In this document: piece by piece, positions 1 to 9,327 of the stretch
Layout: each line of letters begins with the position of its first letter
How positions within the stretch are numbered: position 1 is the stretch's first letter
NCBI GenBank assembly: GCA_903866915.1
Contig: CAIPPO010000022.1
Span: forward strand, 1-41,217
Source of the DNA: an uncultured Mucilaginibacter sp.
GTDB lineage: Bacteria > Bacteroidota > Bacteroidia > Sphingobacteriales > Sphingobacteriaceae
DNA length: 41,217 nucleotides
Reading direction: 5' to 3'
Translations under genes and position numbers: made by a program
The notes under the pieces: model-generated
What the model was told of the DNA's origin: nothing
The model's database searches: none
Seen by the model: only the letters and a program-made list of their open reading frames with translations

Positions 1-195
1 TATTTATTATCAAAATAAATAAATGATAAAACTTTTACATTTTTCTCTTACCGGTCATTCTTCTGATACCCCACATCTCACGTTCAGGGGGCACAGGATG
101 CGGCTTTTTGATTCAAGCCAATAAGTAATCACCAATTTTCGCAAGAATTCAATTATCAACTAAATCAATAAATTAATCAACTAAATCTCAATCTC
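1..195 (+). promoter_or_regulatory. Leader/upstream region of the SusC gene with a 12-bp direct repeat
   Basis: This AT-rich non-coding stretch precedes the SusC gene. It contains an exact 12-base direct repeat (ATCAACTAAATC) at 155-166 and 176-187, so the copies start 21 bases apart, about two helical turns. The second copy ends 8 bases before the ATG. I found no perfect TAnnTTTG element here, so the promoter position is not assigned. The repeat could be an operator or simply part of a low-complexity leader. Confidence 0.35.
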
Positions 196-3100
196 ATGTT
201 TAAAAGTTTACTTCTAAAAGGAAGGACGATGTGCTTAATAGTACTATGCACCCTTTCCTCGATGGTAGTTACGGCCCAAACAAAGATTACAGGTAAAGTC
301 ATCGGAGCGGATGATAAGCAACCTGTAATAGGCGCTACCGTGAAAATTAAAGGTACAAACACAGGCGTTGTGACTGACGTTAACGGTAACTTTGTGCTGA
401 GTGGCAAAGTAGGCTACGTATTAGTAGTATCCTACATCGGCTATCAGCCCAAACAAGTTACTGTAACCAGTTCAGACCTTGGTACGATTACGTTGGAAGT
501 AACCAACAGCAACTTGAACGAAGTTGTTGTTACGGGTTACACGTCTCAACGTAAAAAGGACATTGCCGGTTCCGTAGCTGTTGTGGACCTGACAGATGCC
601 AAAAAGATCCCTACCGGTGGTAGTACCGATCAGATCCTGCAAGGTCAGGCAGCTGGTGTTACTGTTGTAACTTCAGGCCAGCCAGGCGGATCAAGTTCAG
701 TTTACATCCGTGGTATCTCTAACTTTGGTAACTCTCAGCCATTGTACGTTATCGACGGTGTGCAGGTAGGTTCGATGGGTGATCTTAACCCAAATGACAT
801 TGAAAGTATCCAGGTGTTGAAAGACGCTGGTGCTACTGCCATTTACGGTGTATCTGGTGGTAACGGTGTTGTTATCGTAACTACTAAACGCGGTAAACAA
901 GGACAATCGACTTTGACTTATGATGCTTATTATGGTACTCAGTTACCAAAAAGCGGCAACGTATTCAATATCGGTACTCCCGCTCAGCAATCAGCCTTGG
1001 CTTACTTAGTAGGTGATGCTACTGCTGAAGCTAAAATTTATCCAGGTGGCCCAGGTACCATACCAACTTATGGTTATCAGGGACCAGGCGGTGTTGCCGG
1101 TGTTGCTGGTGGCGCTGGTGCTCCGGCTGTTGGTAATTTGCTTGCCAGCTACAATTTTGATGCAAACAATCCTGGAAACGACTTCCTTATCCAGAAATTC
1201 AACCAGTCTGGTACAGATTGGTTCCATGAATTATTCAAATCTGCCCCTGAGCAATACCATACGGTTACTGCCAGCGGTGCAAGTGACAAGAATAGCTACT
1301 ACATGTCTTTAGGCTATCTTGATCAGAATGGTACCATGTTAAACACTTACCTGCAGCGTTATGAAGCTCGTATCAATACGACTTTCAATATCGCTCATGG
1401 CATTCGTGTAGGTGAAAGTGGTTATTTTAACTACCTGCAAACTCCAAATGGTAAAGGCGGTATCTCTAACCAAAACGAAGGTGACCCAATTTCTGAAACC
1501 TATCGTGAGTTCCCTCAGATCCCGGTTTATGATATTTCGGGTATTCATTATGGTGGTGGTTATGACGGACCAGGTGGCGAGCCTCTTGGTAACGCATCTA
1601 ACCCAGTTGCTCAAACGGCATCATATGTGAATAACTACAGCAAAACCTGGAACATCAGTGGTAACGTTTATGGTGAAGTTGACTTCTTGAAACACTTCAC
1701 TGCCCGCGTTAGTATGGGTGGTATCATTACCAACAATTATTATTATGGTATCGGTCTTAATCAATACCAGGATTATGAAGCGCATACCGGTTCTAATTCA
1801 GTTTATGAAGGTGCTGATTACAGCAGCTCTTATAACTGGACCAATACTATTAAATACAACCAATCTTTCGGCAAAAGCACTGTTCAGGTGTTAGCTGGTT
1901 TCGAACAAAGAAAAACCGGTGGTCGTCAAGTTGGTGGTGGTGGTACAGACTTGTTCTCAGTTGCTCCGGCTTATGCTGATTTGAGCAATGCTACCAAGAA
2001 CGTTACTAACTATAGCTATGCTTACCAGCCGACTGGAACTCAGTCATTCTTTGGTAGCTTAGACTATACTTATAATGACAGGTACATCTTACGTGCCACA
2101 GTACGTCGCGACGGTTTCTCGGCTTTCTATCCTGGCAACCAGTGGGGTACTTTCCCATCAATTTCATTAGCCTGGAGAATTTCTCAGGAAGACTTCCTGA
2201 AATCAGTAACCTGGATCAATGACTTGAAAATTCGTGGTAGCTACGGTATTGCCGGTAACAACTCTAACGTACCGGGAGCTAACGCTTACAACAATTACGG
2301 TTCATCTTTCGGTAATGGCTATTATGCTATTAACGGTAATGGTAACATATCTCAGGGTTTCTATGCTGCATTTGATGGTAACACTCACACCAGCTGGGAA
2401 AAAGATAAAACTGTAAACTTTGGTTTTGACGCTTCTTTGTTCAACCATTGGGAAGTAGTATTCGATATTTACAAAAAATCAATCAGCGGTCTGTTGTTTG
2501 GTGCAAGTTTGCCAGGAACTCTTGGTGGTCCGGCATCTAACCCACCAGTAGTTAACATCGGTGACGTACAAAATAAAGGTATCGATATTGCTATTACTTA
2601 CCACGGTGCAGCTGGTAGCGATTTCCGTTACAATGCAGGTATTAACTTTACCAAATACACCAACTTAATCACCAGCATACCTGGTCAGTATTTCGATGAT
2701 GTAGGCAGCCGTGTAAACCCAATCGTTCGTGAACAAGTAGGTCATCCTATTGGCGAATTCTACGGTTACAAAGTTACCGGTTTCTACAGTGCAGCTGATA
2801 TTGCTAACGCTAATGTTCCTAAATATGCAGGTGCACAAGTTGGCTCATTCAAATATGCTGACGTAAACAATGATGGTCAAATCACTGATGCCGACCGTAC
2901 GTTCATTGGTAATCCAAACCCAGACTTTACCTATGGTATTAATCTTAGCGCTTCTTACAAACGTTGGGATATCGCAGCTGTATTGTATGGTTCTTATGGT
3001 AACCAGGTTTATAACTACACTTTATACTGGACCGATTTCTATAGCTCATTTAACGGTGCAAAATCTGTTGATGCGTTAACCAAATCATACGGTGCTCCAG

Positions 3101-3432
3101 GTGTAACTAATCCTATTTTGCCGATTGAAAGTGACAATACCACACAAGGTACCAGCCAAACCAGTTCATTCTACGTATCTCCAGCATCATACCTGAAAGT
3201 GCGTGTGTTACAAATTGGTTATAATTTCGATCCTCAGTTGTTAAAAACAATTGGTGTATCTAAATTGCGTCTTTATGTACAGGCTACTAATCCATTCACA
3301 ATCACCAAATATGCTGGTCTTGATCCAGAGCTTCCTCCAGGTGGCGGATCATCAAATGCATTTGGTGTTGACTTGGGTAACTATCCAAACAACCAAAGAC
3401 AATGGATATTTGGTCTTAACTTAGGTTTCTAA
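196..3432 (+). CDS. SusC/RagA-family TonB-linked outer membrane receptor
   Basis: This is a 1078-residue outer membrane TonB-dependent transporter of the SusC type, which imports a ligand captured by its SusD partner. Residues 1-28 form a signal peptide ending in TAQ. Residues about 30-110 are a carboxypeptidase-D-like beta-sandwich (ITGKV...GVVTDVNGNF). A plug domain follows (NEVVVTGYTSQRKKD, then IYGVSGGNGVVIVTTKRG near 215-235). The rest is a long aromatic-rich beta barrel ending in a C-terminal phenylalanine. There is no N-terminal secretin/STN domain, and no FecR or sigma gene nearby, so anti-sigma control is not suggested. The SusD gene follows 40 bases later. The substrate cannot be read from sequence; the downstream genes are not typical polysaccharide hydrolases. 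Confidence 0.95.
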   Translation: MFKSLLLKGRTMCLIVLCTLSSMVVTAQTKITGKVIGADDKQPVIGATVKIKGTNTGVVTDVNGNFVLSGKVGYVLVVSYIGYQPKQVTVTSSDLGTITLEVTNSNLNEVVVTGYTSQRKKDIAGSVAVVDLTDAKKIPTGGSTDQILQGQAAGVTVVTSGQPGGSSSVYIRGISNFGNSQPLYVIDGVQVGSMGDLNPNDIESIQVLKDAGATAIYGVSGGNGVVIVTTKRGKQGQSTLTYDAYYGTQLPKSGNVFNIGTPAQQSALAYLVGDATAEAKIYPGGPGTIPTYGYQGPGGVAGVAGGAGAPAVGNLLASYNFDANNPGNDFLIQKFNQSGTDWFHELFKSAPEQYHTVTASGASDKNSYYMSLGYLDQNGTMLNTYLQRYEARINTTFNIAHGIRVGESGYFNYLQTPNGKGGISNQNEGDPISETYREFPQIPVYDISGIHYGGGYDGPGGEPLGNASNPVAQTASYVNNYSKTWNISGNVYGEVDFLKHFTARVSMGGIITNNYYYGIGLNQYQDYEAHTGSNSVYEGADYSSSYNWTNTIKYNQSFGKSTVQVLAGFEQRKTGGRQVGGGGTDLFSVAPAYADLSNATKNVTNYSYAYQPTGTQSFFGSLDYTYNDRYILRATVRRDGFSAFYPGNQWGTFPSISLAWRISQEDFLKSVTWINDLKIRGSYGIAGNNSNVPGANAYNNYGSSFGNGYYAINGNGNISQGFYAAFDGNTHTSWEKDKTVNFGFDASLFNHWEVVFDIYKKSISGLLFGASLPGTLGGPASNPPVVNIGDVQNKGIDIAITYHGAAGSDFRYNAGINFTKYTNLITSIPGQYFDDVGSRVNPIVREQVGHPIGEFYGYKVTGFYSAADIANANVPKYAGAQVGSFKYADVNNDGQITDADRTFIGNPNPDFTYGINLSASYKRWDIAAVLYGSYGNQVYNYTLYWTDFYSSFNGAKSVDALTKSYGAPGVTNPILPIESDNTTQGTSQTSSFYVSPASYLKVRVLQIGYNFDPQLLKTIGVSKLRLYVQATNPFTITKYAGLDPELPPGGGSSNAFGVDLGNYPNNQRQWIFGLNLGF

Positions 3433-3472
3433 AGAAGAGATATAAAATACAGAGTTTTAAAATTTTAAAATT

Positions 3473-5362
3473 ATGAAAAAATCAGTTTTTAAATTTATTA
3501 TGCCGGCCGCGCTGATTTTTCTTACGCTTTCCTATTCGTGTAAGAAATTTTTGAACCAGCCCGTGACAGGCTCTTTGAACCCCGCTGTACTTGCTACAAA
3601 AGCAGGTGTGGATGGTCTGCTCATTGGTGCCTACTCCGCGCTCGAAATGAATTCGAACATTACAGTTGGAGGTACCTGGGGTGCTTCTCCAAGTAACTGG
3701 CATTTTGGCGGTATCGCTTCAGATGATGCCAACAAAGGTTCAAACCCTACTGACCAGCCAGATGCTGCTTCAATCATGAATCACAGCCTCGACGGATCAA
3801 ACAGTTATGTTAACCAGAAATGGACAGTGTGTTATGCTGGTATCCAGCGCGCTAATGACGTATTGCGTGAAATTCCACTTGTAAAGGATGGTTCTTTAAC
3901 TGCCGAATATGCTGCTGAAGTTGCAGGTGAAGCCAAATTTGTACGTGGTGTGTTTGAATTGGAGCTTTCCAAGATATTCCGCAATGTACCTTATGTAGAT
4001 GAATCGGTTACTTATTCTGCCGGCAACTACAATGTAGGTAATCCAGGACCAATCTGGGACAAAGTTGAAGCTGACTTTACTGCTGCTCAGGCTGCTTTAC
4101 CTAAAACCCAGGCGCAAGTTGGTCGTGCAAATCAATATGCAGCCGAAGCTTTTCTTGCCAAAACCCTGATGTTTGAACACAAGTATGCTGCAGCATTAAC
4201 TGCACTTACTGATTTGATGACAAATGGTATGACCTCTTCAGGCGCCAAATATGCTTTGAATCCTAATTTCAACAATAACTTTGACGCTGCGATTAAAAAC
4301 AGTGCCGAAGCAGTGTTTGCTATTCAGATGGCAGTGAATGACGGTTCAGGTGGTAACAATGGTAACCCTGGTGATGTGTTAAACTTCCCCGCTGCCGGTC
4401 CTACTGGTTGCTGCGGTTTTTACCAGCCATCATTTACCATGGTTAACGCATTTAAAGTTGACGCAAATGGTTTGCCATTGTTGGATGGATCTTTTGATAA
4501 TACTCCATTGAAATCTGACCAAAATGTTCAGTCAGCAGATGCAACCTATTTCCCTGATACTACTACACCGGTAGATCCACGTTTAGACTGGACTGCTGGC
4601 CGTAGAGGCGTTCCTTTCCTTGATTATGGTATTGAAGCTGGTGCAAGCTGGGCTCGTGCTCAGGGTGATGCTGGTCCGTATATCAACATGAAAAACGTTT
4701 ACCGTTTGAGCGAAGCAGCTACCCAAAGCCAAAGCTATGGTGGCTGGGCTCCTGGCCAGGCATCAGCAATGAACTTCAATATGATCCGTTACGCTGACGT
4801 TCTGTTGTGGGCTGCTGAAGCTAACGTTGAACTTGGTAATTTACAACCAGCTGAAGATTTGGTTAACAAGATTCGTTTCCGTATGACAAATACAGCCGGG
4901 TGGGTTTATGGCCGTTTAACCGGTTATGGATTAACTGGTGGTAATCCAGATGCTGGTAAACCGATTGTTGATAATACTCAAACAGCTGCAAACTATTCAA
5001 TTGGTTTGTACGGTGCTGCCGGTACTGGTGGTGCTGCTACTGGATTTGTAGCAAATGGTGCTGCTTATGCCCGTAATGCCGTATGGATGGAGAGAAGGTT
5101 AGAGCTTGCTATGGAAGGTCACCGTTTCTTTGACTTACAGCGTTATGACGGCTTATTTGGCGGTCCTGCTGCCAGTGGTTATATGGCAACTACTTTGAAT
5201 GCTTACATTCATAGAAATACTTCTTATGCTCCGGGATTCTTTGCAAACACAGTATTGCAGGGTGCTACATTTACTCAGGGCAGAAACGAAGTTTATCCTA
5301 TCCCAACTCCGCAGATCAGTGCTGAGCATGGTGCTTTGAAACAAAACCCTAACTATCCATGA
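3473..5362 (+). CDS. SusD/RagB-family nutrient-binding outer membrane lipoprotein
   Basis: This 629-residue surface lipoprotein is the ligand-binding lid of the SusC transporter just upstream. A signal peptide ends in a lipobox (LSYSC, Cys23) followed by KKFLNQP, typical of SusD proteins. The N-terminal part carries the helical repeat region (NQKWTVCYAGIQRANDVLREI). The C-terminal part has the SusD hallmark RNAVWMERRLELAMEGHRFFDLQRY and ends in QNPNYP. Length is slightly above the usual 500-600 residues because of Gly/Ala/Asn-rich inserts. It is co-transcribed with SusC, with no terminator between them, and is followed directly by a strong intrinsic terminator. A decayed copy of its own 3' end lies just beyond. 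Confidence 0.95.
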   Translation: MKKSVFKFIMPAALIFLTLSYSCKKFLNQPVTGSLNPAVLATKAGVDGLLIGAYSALEMNSNITVGGTWGASPSNWHFGGIASDDANKGSNPTDQPDAASIMNHSLDGSNSYVNQKWTVCYAGIQRANDVLREIPLVKDGSLTAEYAAEVAGEAKFVRGVFELELSKIFRNVPYVDESVTYSAGNYNVGNPGPIWDKVEADFTAAQAALPKTQAQVGRANQYAAEAFLAKTLMFEHKYAAALTALTDLMTNGMTSSGAKYALNPNFNNNFDAAIKNSAEAVFAIQMAVNDGSGGNNGNPGDVLNFPAAGPTGCCGFYQPSFTMVNAFKVDANGLPLLDGSFDNTPLKSDQNVQSADATYFPDTTTPVDPRLDWTAGRRGVPFLDYGIEAGASWARAQGDAGPYINMKNVYRLSEAATQSQSYGGWAPGQASAMNFNMIRYADVLLWAAEANVELGNLQPAEDLVNKIRFRMTNTAGWVYGRLTGYGLTGGNPDAGKPIVDNTQTAANYSIGLYGAAGTGGAATGFVANGAAYARNAVWMERRLELAMEGHRFFDLQRYDGLFGGPAASGYMATTLNAYIHRNTSYAPGFFANTVLQGATFTQGRNEVYPIPTPQISAEHGALKQNPNYP

Positions 5363-5389
5363 TGCTAGGTTGAGTTTAATAAAATACAA

Positions 5390-5421
5390 GGGGGAAGATT
5401 TTACATCTTCCCCCTTTTTTT
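5390..5421 (+). terminator. Rho-independent terminator after the SusC/SusD pair
   Basis: A perfect 10-bp stem (GGGGGAAGAT at 5390-5399 pairing with ATCTTCCCCC at 5405-5414) with a five-base loop is followed by seven T residues at 5415-5421. It lies 27 bases after the SusD stop, so it should end the SusC/SusD transcript and separate it from the VCBS/ASPIC gene downstream. Confidence 0.93.
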
Positions 5422-5457
5422 GTAACTGATTCATTGGTTTGGGTTTAAAAGCGTAAG

Positions 5458-5657
5458 GTTCCGGCACCAGGTGAATATATGCCCGCAACCCTAAATACCT
5501 ATTTTAGATTCAATAGTTAATACCCAACTGCTTTTTTGCCAATACCGTACCGCAAAGTGCTGTACTTAAACAAGGCAGAAACGAAATTAATCCGATCCCT
5601 GCACCGCAAAACAGCGCGCAATATGGTGCCTTGAAACAGAATCCCAACTATCCCTGA
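5458..5657 (+). pseudogene. Decayed 3' end of a second susD-like gene
   Basis: This stretch translates into a recognisable SusD C-terminus. From 5532 the frame reads FFANTVPQSAVLKQGRNE and ends in GALKQNPNYP and a TGA at 5655-5657. I count 30 of 41 residues identical to the end of the intact SusD gene ending at 5362, and the last ten residues are the same. Upstream, in a frame offset by one base, 5476-5529 reads YMPATLNTYFRFNS, a stop (TAA, 5518-5520), then YPT. This aligns without gaps to YMATTLNAYIHRNTSYAP of the intact gene. The remnant therefore carries an internal stop and a one-base deletion near 5530. No start or N-terminal part is visible. Many third-position differences argue against a very recent duplication. 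Confidence 0.85.
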
Positions 5658-5745
5658 TAATAATCACGGGTGGCAAAAAAAGGCCTGCAATTTTATCAAT
5701 TCCCCTTTTTATTATTTACCTTAGCTAACCAATTTTACACAGTTA

Positions 5746-8700
5746 ATGAGCATACCTGGCCGTATAATTTGCTTGTTTTTTTTGCTTGCAATGGTTTCTT
5801 GTAAGAAAAAAACGCTGTTTGAACAGATTCCTTCCTCGCATTCAGGTGTCACTTTTAATAACCTCGTTGTTGAAAACGACTCGATAAATCCCTTAGATAA
5901 ATTAAATATTTACAATGGTGGCGGCGTAGGTGTCGGCGACTTTAATGGCGATGGTTTGCAGGATATATATTTTGTGGGTAACGCTGTTCCAAACCGGTTG
6001 TACATCAATAAAGGTAACATGAAATTTGAAGATGTTACCGAGGCGGCTGGCGTAGGGGGTCAGGGCGGCTGGGGTCGTGGAGTTGCAGTAGTTGATATTA
6101 ATAATGACGGTTGGCCTGATATTTACGTTTGTAATACCTTGTTAGACAATCCTAAAAAACGTAGAAACTTGCTGTATATCAACCTGGGGCCTGATAAAAA
6201 TGGTGTCCCACATTTTAAGGAAATGGCCAAAGAATATGGACTTGATATCAACGTTCATTCGACGATGGCTTCGTTTTTTGATTATGATAACGACGGCGAC
6301 CTGGACATGTACCTCACCGTAAACCAGGCAGATCAGAGTGATAATGTAAGTCTTTTTAAACCAATCGTAAAAGATGGGTCGGCTCATAGTACCGGTCGTC
6401 TTTACCGGAACGATTGGGATCCGGTTTTAAAACACCCGGTTTTTCATGATGTTTCAAAACAAGCAGGTATATTGATCGAGGGTTTTGGGCATGCCGCTAG
6501 CACCGTTGATATTAATCGCGACGGGTGGAAAGACATTTATGTTACTAACGATTTTTTGCCAAACAACATCCTTTATATCAATAACCACGACGGCACTTTT
6601 ACCGATCGGTCTAAAGAATATTTTAAGCATACCTCTTTAAGCGCGATGGGGCAGGAGGTAGAAGATATTAATAACGATGGTCTGGCCGATGTTATTGAAC
6701 TGGATATGAATCCGCCGGATAATTACCGCAAAAAGATGTTTATGAGCGCTAATAATTACCAGGCTTTTCAAAACATGGATCGCTTTAATTATCAATACCA
6801 GTATTCACGAAACACCTTACAGCTTAATCAGGGGCCCAGGTTAGGGCAAAACGATTCTATTGGAGCACCGGCATTCAGCGAGGTGTCGTTCCTGGCAGGT
6901 GTTTCGCAAACAGATTGGAGCTGGGGTCCTTTGCTTACTGATTTTGATAATGATGGCTACCGCGACCTCATAATTACAAACGGTTACCCACGCGATGTAA
7001 CCGATCATGATTTTATGAATTTCAGGGCACAGTCCTATTTTATCGCCAGTAAACAACAAGTACTTGAACAGATTCCTGTTGTTAAGATACCCAACTTTGC
7101 TTTTAAGAATAAAGGCAACCTGCAATTTGACGATGTTACTGACAACTGGGGTTTCAGTGCTCCAACTTTCTCGAATGGTGCTGTTTATGCTGATCTGGAT
7201 AATGACGGTGCGATGGACGTAATCATTAATAATATAGATGATGAAGCCATGATTTACCGCAATACAGCGCGCGACAGGGATCCATCAAATAGTCATTACC
7301 TGCATATTAAATTTCGAGGCGGACCTAATAACCGTGACGGGGTGGGAGCCTGGGCTGATATATATTACGACCATGGTAAGCACCAGGTTTATGAGAACAC
7401 ACCTTTCAGGGGATACCTGTCTACTATTCAGAATATAGCACATTTTGGTTTAGGAAACATCACTACGCTCGATTCCGTGGTCATTCGCTGGCAAAACTTT
7501 AAAAAGCAGACCCTAACCAACGTAAAAGCCGATCAGACGCTGAATGTAGATATCAAAAATGCGTCCTCGCCATATGACTTTAAACAACCCGAGGTCGATA
7601 AGCAAGCCTTATTCGCTGAAGTTACCCGCATACTGGGTGTTACTTATAAAAATGAAGATATCGACTTTGTTGATTTTAATATTCAAAAGCTCCTGCCGCA
7701 CAAATTATCGGAATATTCGCCTGGTTTGGCCGTGGGCGATATCGACGGAAATGGGCTGGATGATATTATTGTTGGCGGGACATCAAAAAATCCTTCTCAG
7801 GTATTTCTACAGCAGAAAGATGGTAAATTCATACAACGCAACTTGTTATCTCAACTCAATTTCAACGATAATTTTAAAGATGAAGGACTGATTTTGTTCG
7901 ACGCTAACGGTGACGGCAAACTGGATTTATATGTTGCCAGCGGTGGGTACGAGAATGACGCCAAATCGCCTTTTTACCAGGACCGGCTTTACCTAAATGA
8001 TGGGCATGGTAATTTTACAGAAGCAAAAGATGCTTTACCTAAAAATTTTACCAGCAAATTGTGTGTTCGTGCAGTAGACTATAATAAGGATGGTAAATTA
8101 GATTTATTTGTTTCTGGCCGGGTTGACCCAGGTAGTTACCCTAAACCTGTTTCGAGTTTCATTTTGCGTAATGACACTAAAGACGGACAGGTTAAGTTTA
8201 CCGATGTTACTGCATCAGTTGCGAAAGACCTGAATAAAATAGGTATGGTTTGCGACGCAGTATTTACTGATTTTGATGGCGATGGCTGGCCCGACCTGAT
8301 TATGGCGGGTGAATGGATGCCTGTTACCTTCCTGAAAAATGACCATGGTGTATTTAAAAATGTGACAGCTACCTCAGGTGTTGCAAACCAATTGGGTTGG
8401 TGGAACACGATTGTAGCGGGTGACTTTGAACATAACGGTCGTATCGATTATATTGTTGGTAATACTGGGTTAAATACCTTTTATAAAGCAAGCGATCAGT
8501 ACCCGGTATTTATTACCGCAAAAGACTTTGATAATAATGGCAGCTATGATGCCTTCCCTTCAGTATTCCTAAAGGATCAGGACGGTAAAATGAAGGAATT
8601 TCCGGCGAATATGCGGGATGATGTCATTAAACAGATGCTGATTACACGGGTTAAGTATCAGAATTATAAATTGTTTGCCACGGCAACGATGGATGACTAT

Positions 8701-9318
8701 TTGCCGGCAGCTATGCGAAAAGGTGCACAACGGCTGAAAGTGAATAATTTGGCATCCGTTTACCTGCGGAATGAAGGCAATGGCAAGTTTAAGATGATAC
8801 CTTTACCGCTTCAGGCGCAAATATCGCAGTTATGTGGCATGGTGGTAGATGATTTTGATGGGGATGGAAATTTGGACGTGATCATCAATGGCAATGATTA
8901 TGGTACCGATGTTACAACCGGGCGTTACGATGCCTTTAACGGCTTGATGCTGAAAGGGGATGGCAAAGGGGGATTTTTGCCGCAAACTATCCTGCAAAGC
9001 GGTATTTATATACCTGGTAATGGCAAAGCACTGGTTAAGGTATTGAGTGCTAAAGGCAACTACCTGCTTGCTGCCAGCCAAAACCGCGATGCTTTAAAGA
9101 TATTTGAATTGAACAAAGGAACCAGCCTGGTAAAAATACAACCGAACGATGCTTTCGCTATGATAAAGTACAAGAACGGAAAAATCACCAAACAAGAGTT
9201 TTATTTTGGTGATTCGTTTTTGTCACAATCAGGGCGTTATATAAATATTGATGGGAATATAGCCGCAATATCAGTTACCGATAACAGCGGCCATACCCGG
9301 GATATAACAATTAAATAA
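5746..9318 (+). CDS. VCBS/FG-GAP repeat lipoprotein with ASPIC/UnbV domain (CRTAC1-like)
   Basis: This large 1190-residue predicted surface lipoprotein has the signal peptide lipobox MVSC (Cys19) followed by KKK. Many FG-GAP/VCBS beta-propeller repeats with calcium-loop-like motifs occur throughout (DFNGDGLQDIYF near 64, DINNDGWPDIYV near 116, DYDNDGDLDMYL near 178, DFDGDGWPDLIM near 844). An ASPIC/UnbV domain lies at about residues 523-605 (NNRDGVGAW...FGLGNITTLDSVVIRW), between two groups of repeats. Such proteins are common next to SusC/SusD genes in Bacteroidota. Their biochemical role is poorly known; extracellular binding or an adhesive scaffold is likely. The next gene starts only 9 bases downstream, so it probably heads a three-gene operon with the haloperoxidase-like and cytochrome/FG-GAP genes. 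Confidence 0.9.
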   Translation: MSIPGRIICLFFLLAMVSCKKKTLFEQIPSSHSGVTFNNLVVENDSINPLDKLNIYNGGGVGVGDFNGDGLQDIYFVGNAVPNRLYINKGNMKFEDVTEAAGVGGQGGWGRGVAVVDINNDGWPDIYVCNTLLDNPKKRRNLLYINLGPDKNGVPHFKEMAKEYGLDINVHSTMASFFDYDNDGDLDMYLTVNQADQSDNVSLFKPIVKDGSAHSTGRLYRNDWDPVLKHPVFHDVSKQAGILIEGFGHAASTVDINRDGWKDIYVTNDFLPNNILYINNHDGTFTDRSKEYFKHTSLSAMGQEVEDINNDGLADVIELDMNPPDNYRKKMFMSANNYQAFQNMDRFNYQYQYSRNTLQLNQGPRLGQNDSIGAPAFSEVSFLAGVSQTDWSWGPLLTDFDNDGYRDLIITNGYPRDVTDHDFMNFRAQSYFIASKQQVLEQIPVVKIPNFAFKNKGNLQFDDVTDNWGFSAPTFSNGAVYADLDNDGAMDVIINNIDDEAMIYRNTARDRDPSNSHYLHIKFRGGPNNRDGVGAWADIYYDHGKHQVYENTPFRGYLSTIQNIAHFGLGNITTLDSVVIRWQNFKKQTLTNVKADQTLNVDIKNASSPYDFKQPEVDKQALFAEVTRILGVTYKNEDIDFVDFNIQKLLPHKLSEYSPGLAVGDIDGNGLDDIIVGGTSKNPSQVFLQQKDGKFIQRNLLSQLNFNDNFKDEGLILFDANGDGKLDLYVASGGYENDAKSPFYQDRLYLNDGHGNFTEAKDALPKNFTSKLCVRAVDYNKDGKLDLFVSGRVDPGSYPKPVSSFILRNDTKDGQVKFTDVTASVAKDLNKIGMVCDAVFTDFDGDGWPDLIMAGEWMPVTFLKNDHGVFKNVTATSGVANQLGWWNTIVAGDFEHNGRIDYIVGNTGLNTFYKASDQYPVFITAKDFDNNGSYDAFPSVFLKDQDGKMKEFPANMRDDVIKQMLITRVKYQNYKLFATATMDDYLPAAMRKGAQRLKVNNLASVYLRNEGNGKFKMIPLPLQAQISQLCGMVVDDFDGDGNLDVIINGNDYGTDVTTGRYDAFNGLMLKGDGKGGFLPQTILQSGIYIPGNGKALVKVLSAKGNYLLAASQNRDALKIFELNKGTSLVKIQPNDAFAMIKYKNGKITKQEFYFGDSFLSQSGRYINIDGNIAAISVTDNSGHTRDITIK

Positions 9319-9327
9319 CCTATAACC

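Larger units (their letters stand above)
5363..5745. other. Intergenic region between SusD and the VCBS/ASPIC gene
   Basis: This 383-base gap holds the SusD terminator (5390-5421) and the susD remnant (about 5458-5657). The last 88 bases (5658-5745) are AT-rich and should contain the promoter of the downstream lipoprotein operon, but I see no exact TAnnTTTG element. The 11-mer CTAACCAATTT at 5725-5735, ten bases before the ATG, recurs at 13883-13893 just before the GH2 start. Confidence 0.6.

Noticed and set aside
1..5362. An anti-sigma (FecR/ECF sigma) regulated SusC system.
   Set aside because: The SusC protein begins directly with the carboxypeptidase-like domain after its signal peptide and lacks the STN signalling domain. 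No sigma or FecR gene is in the window.
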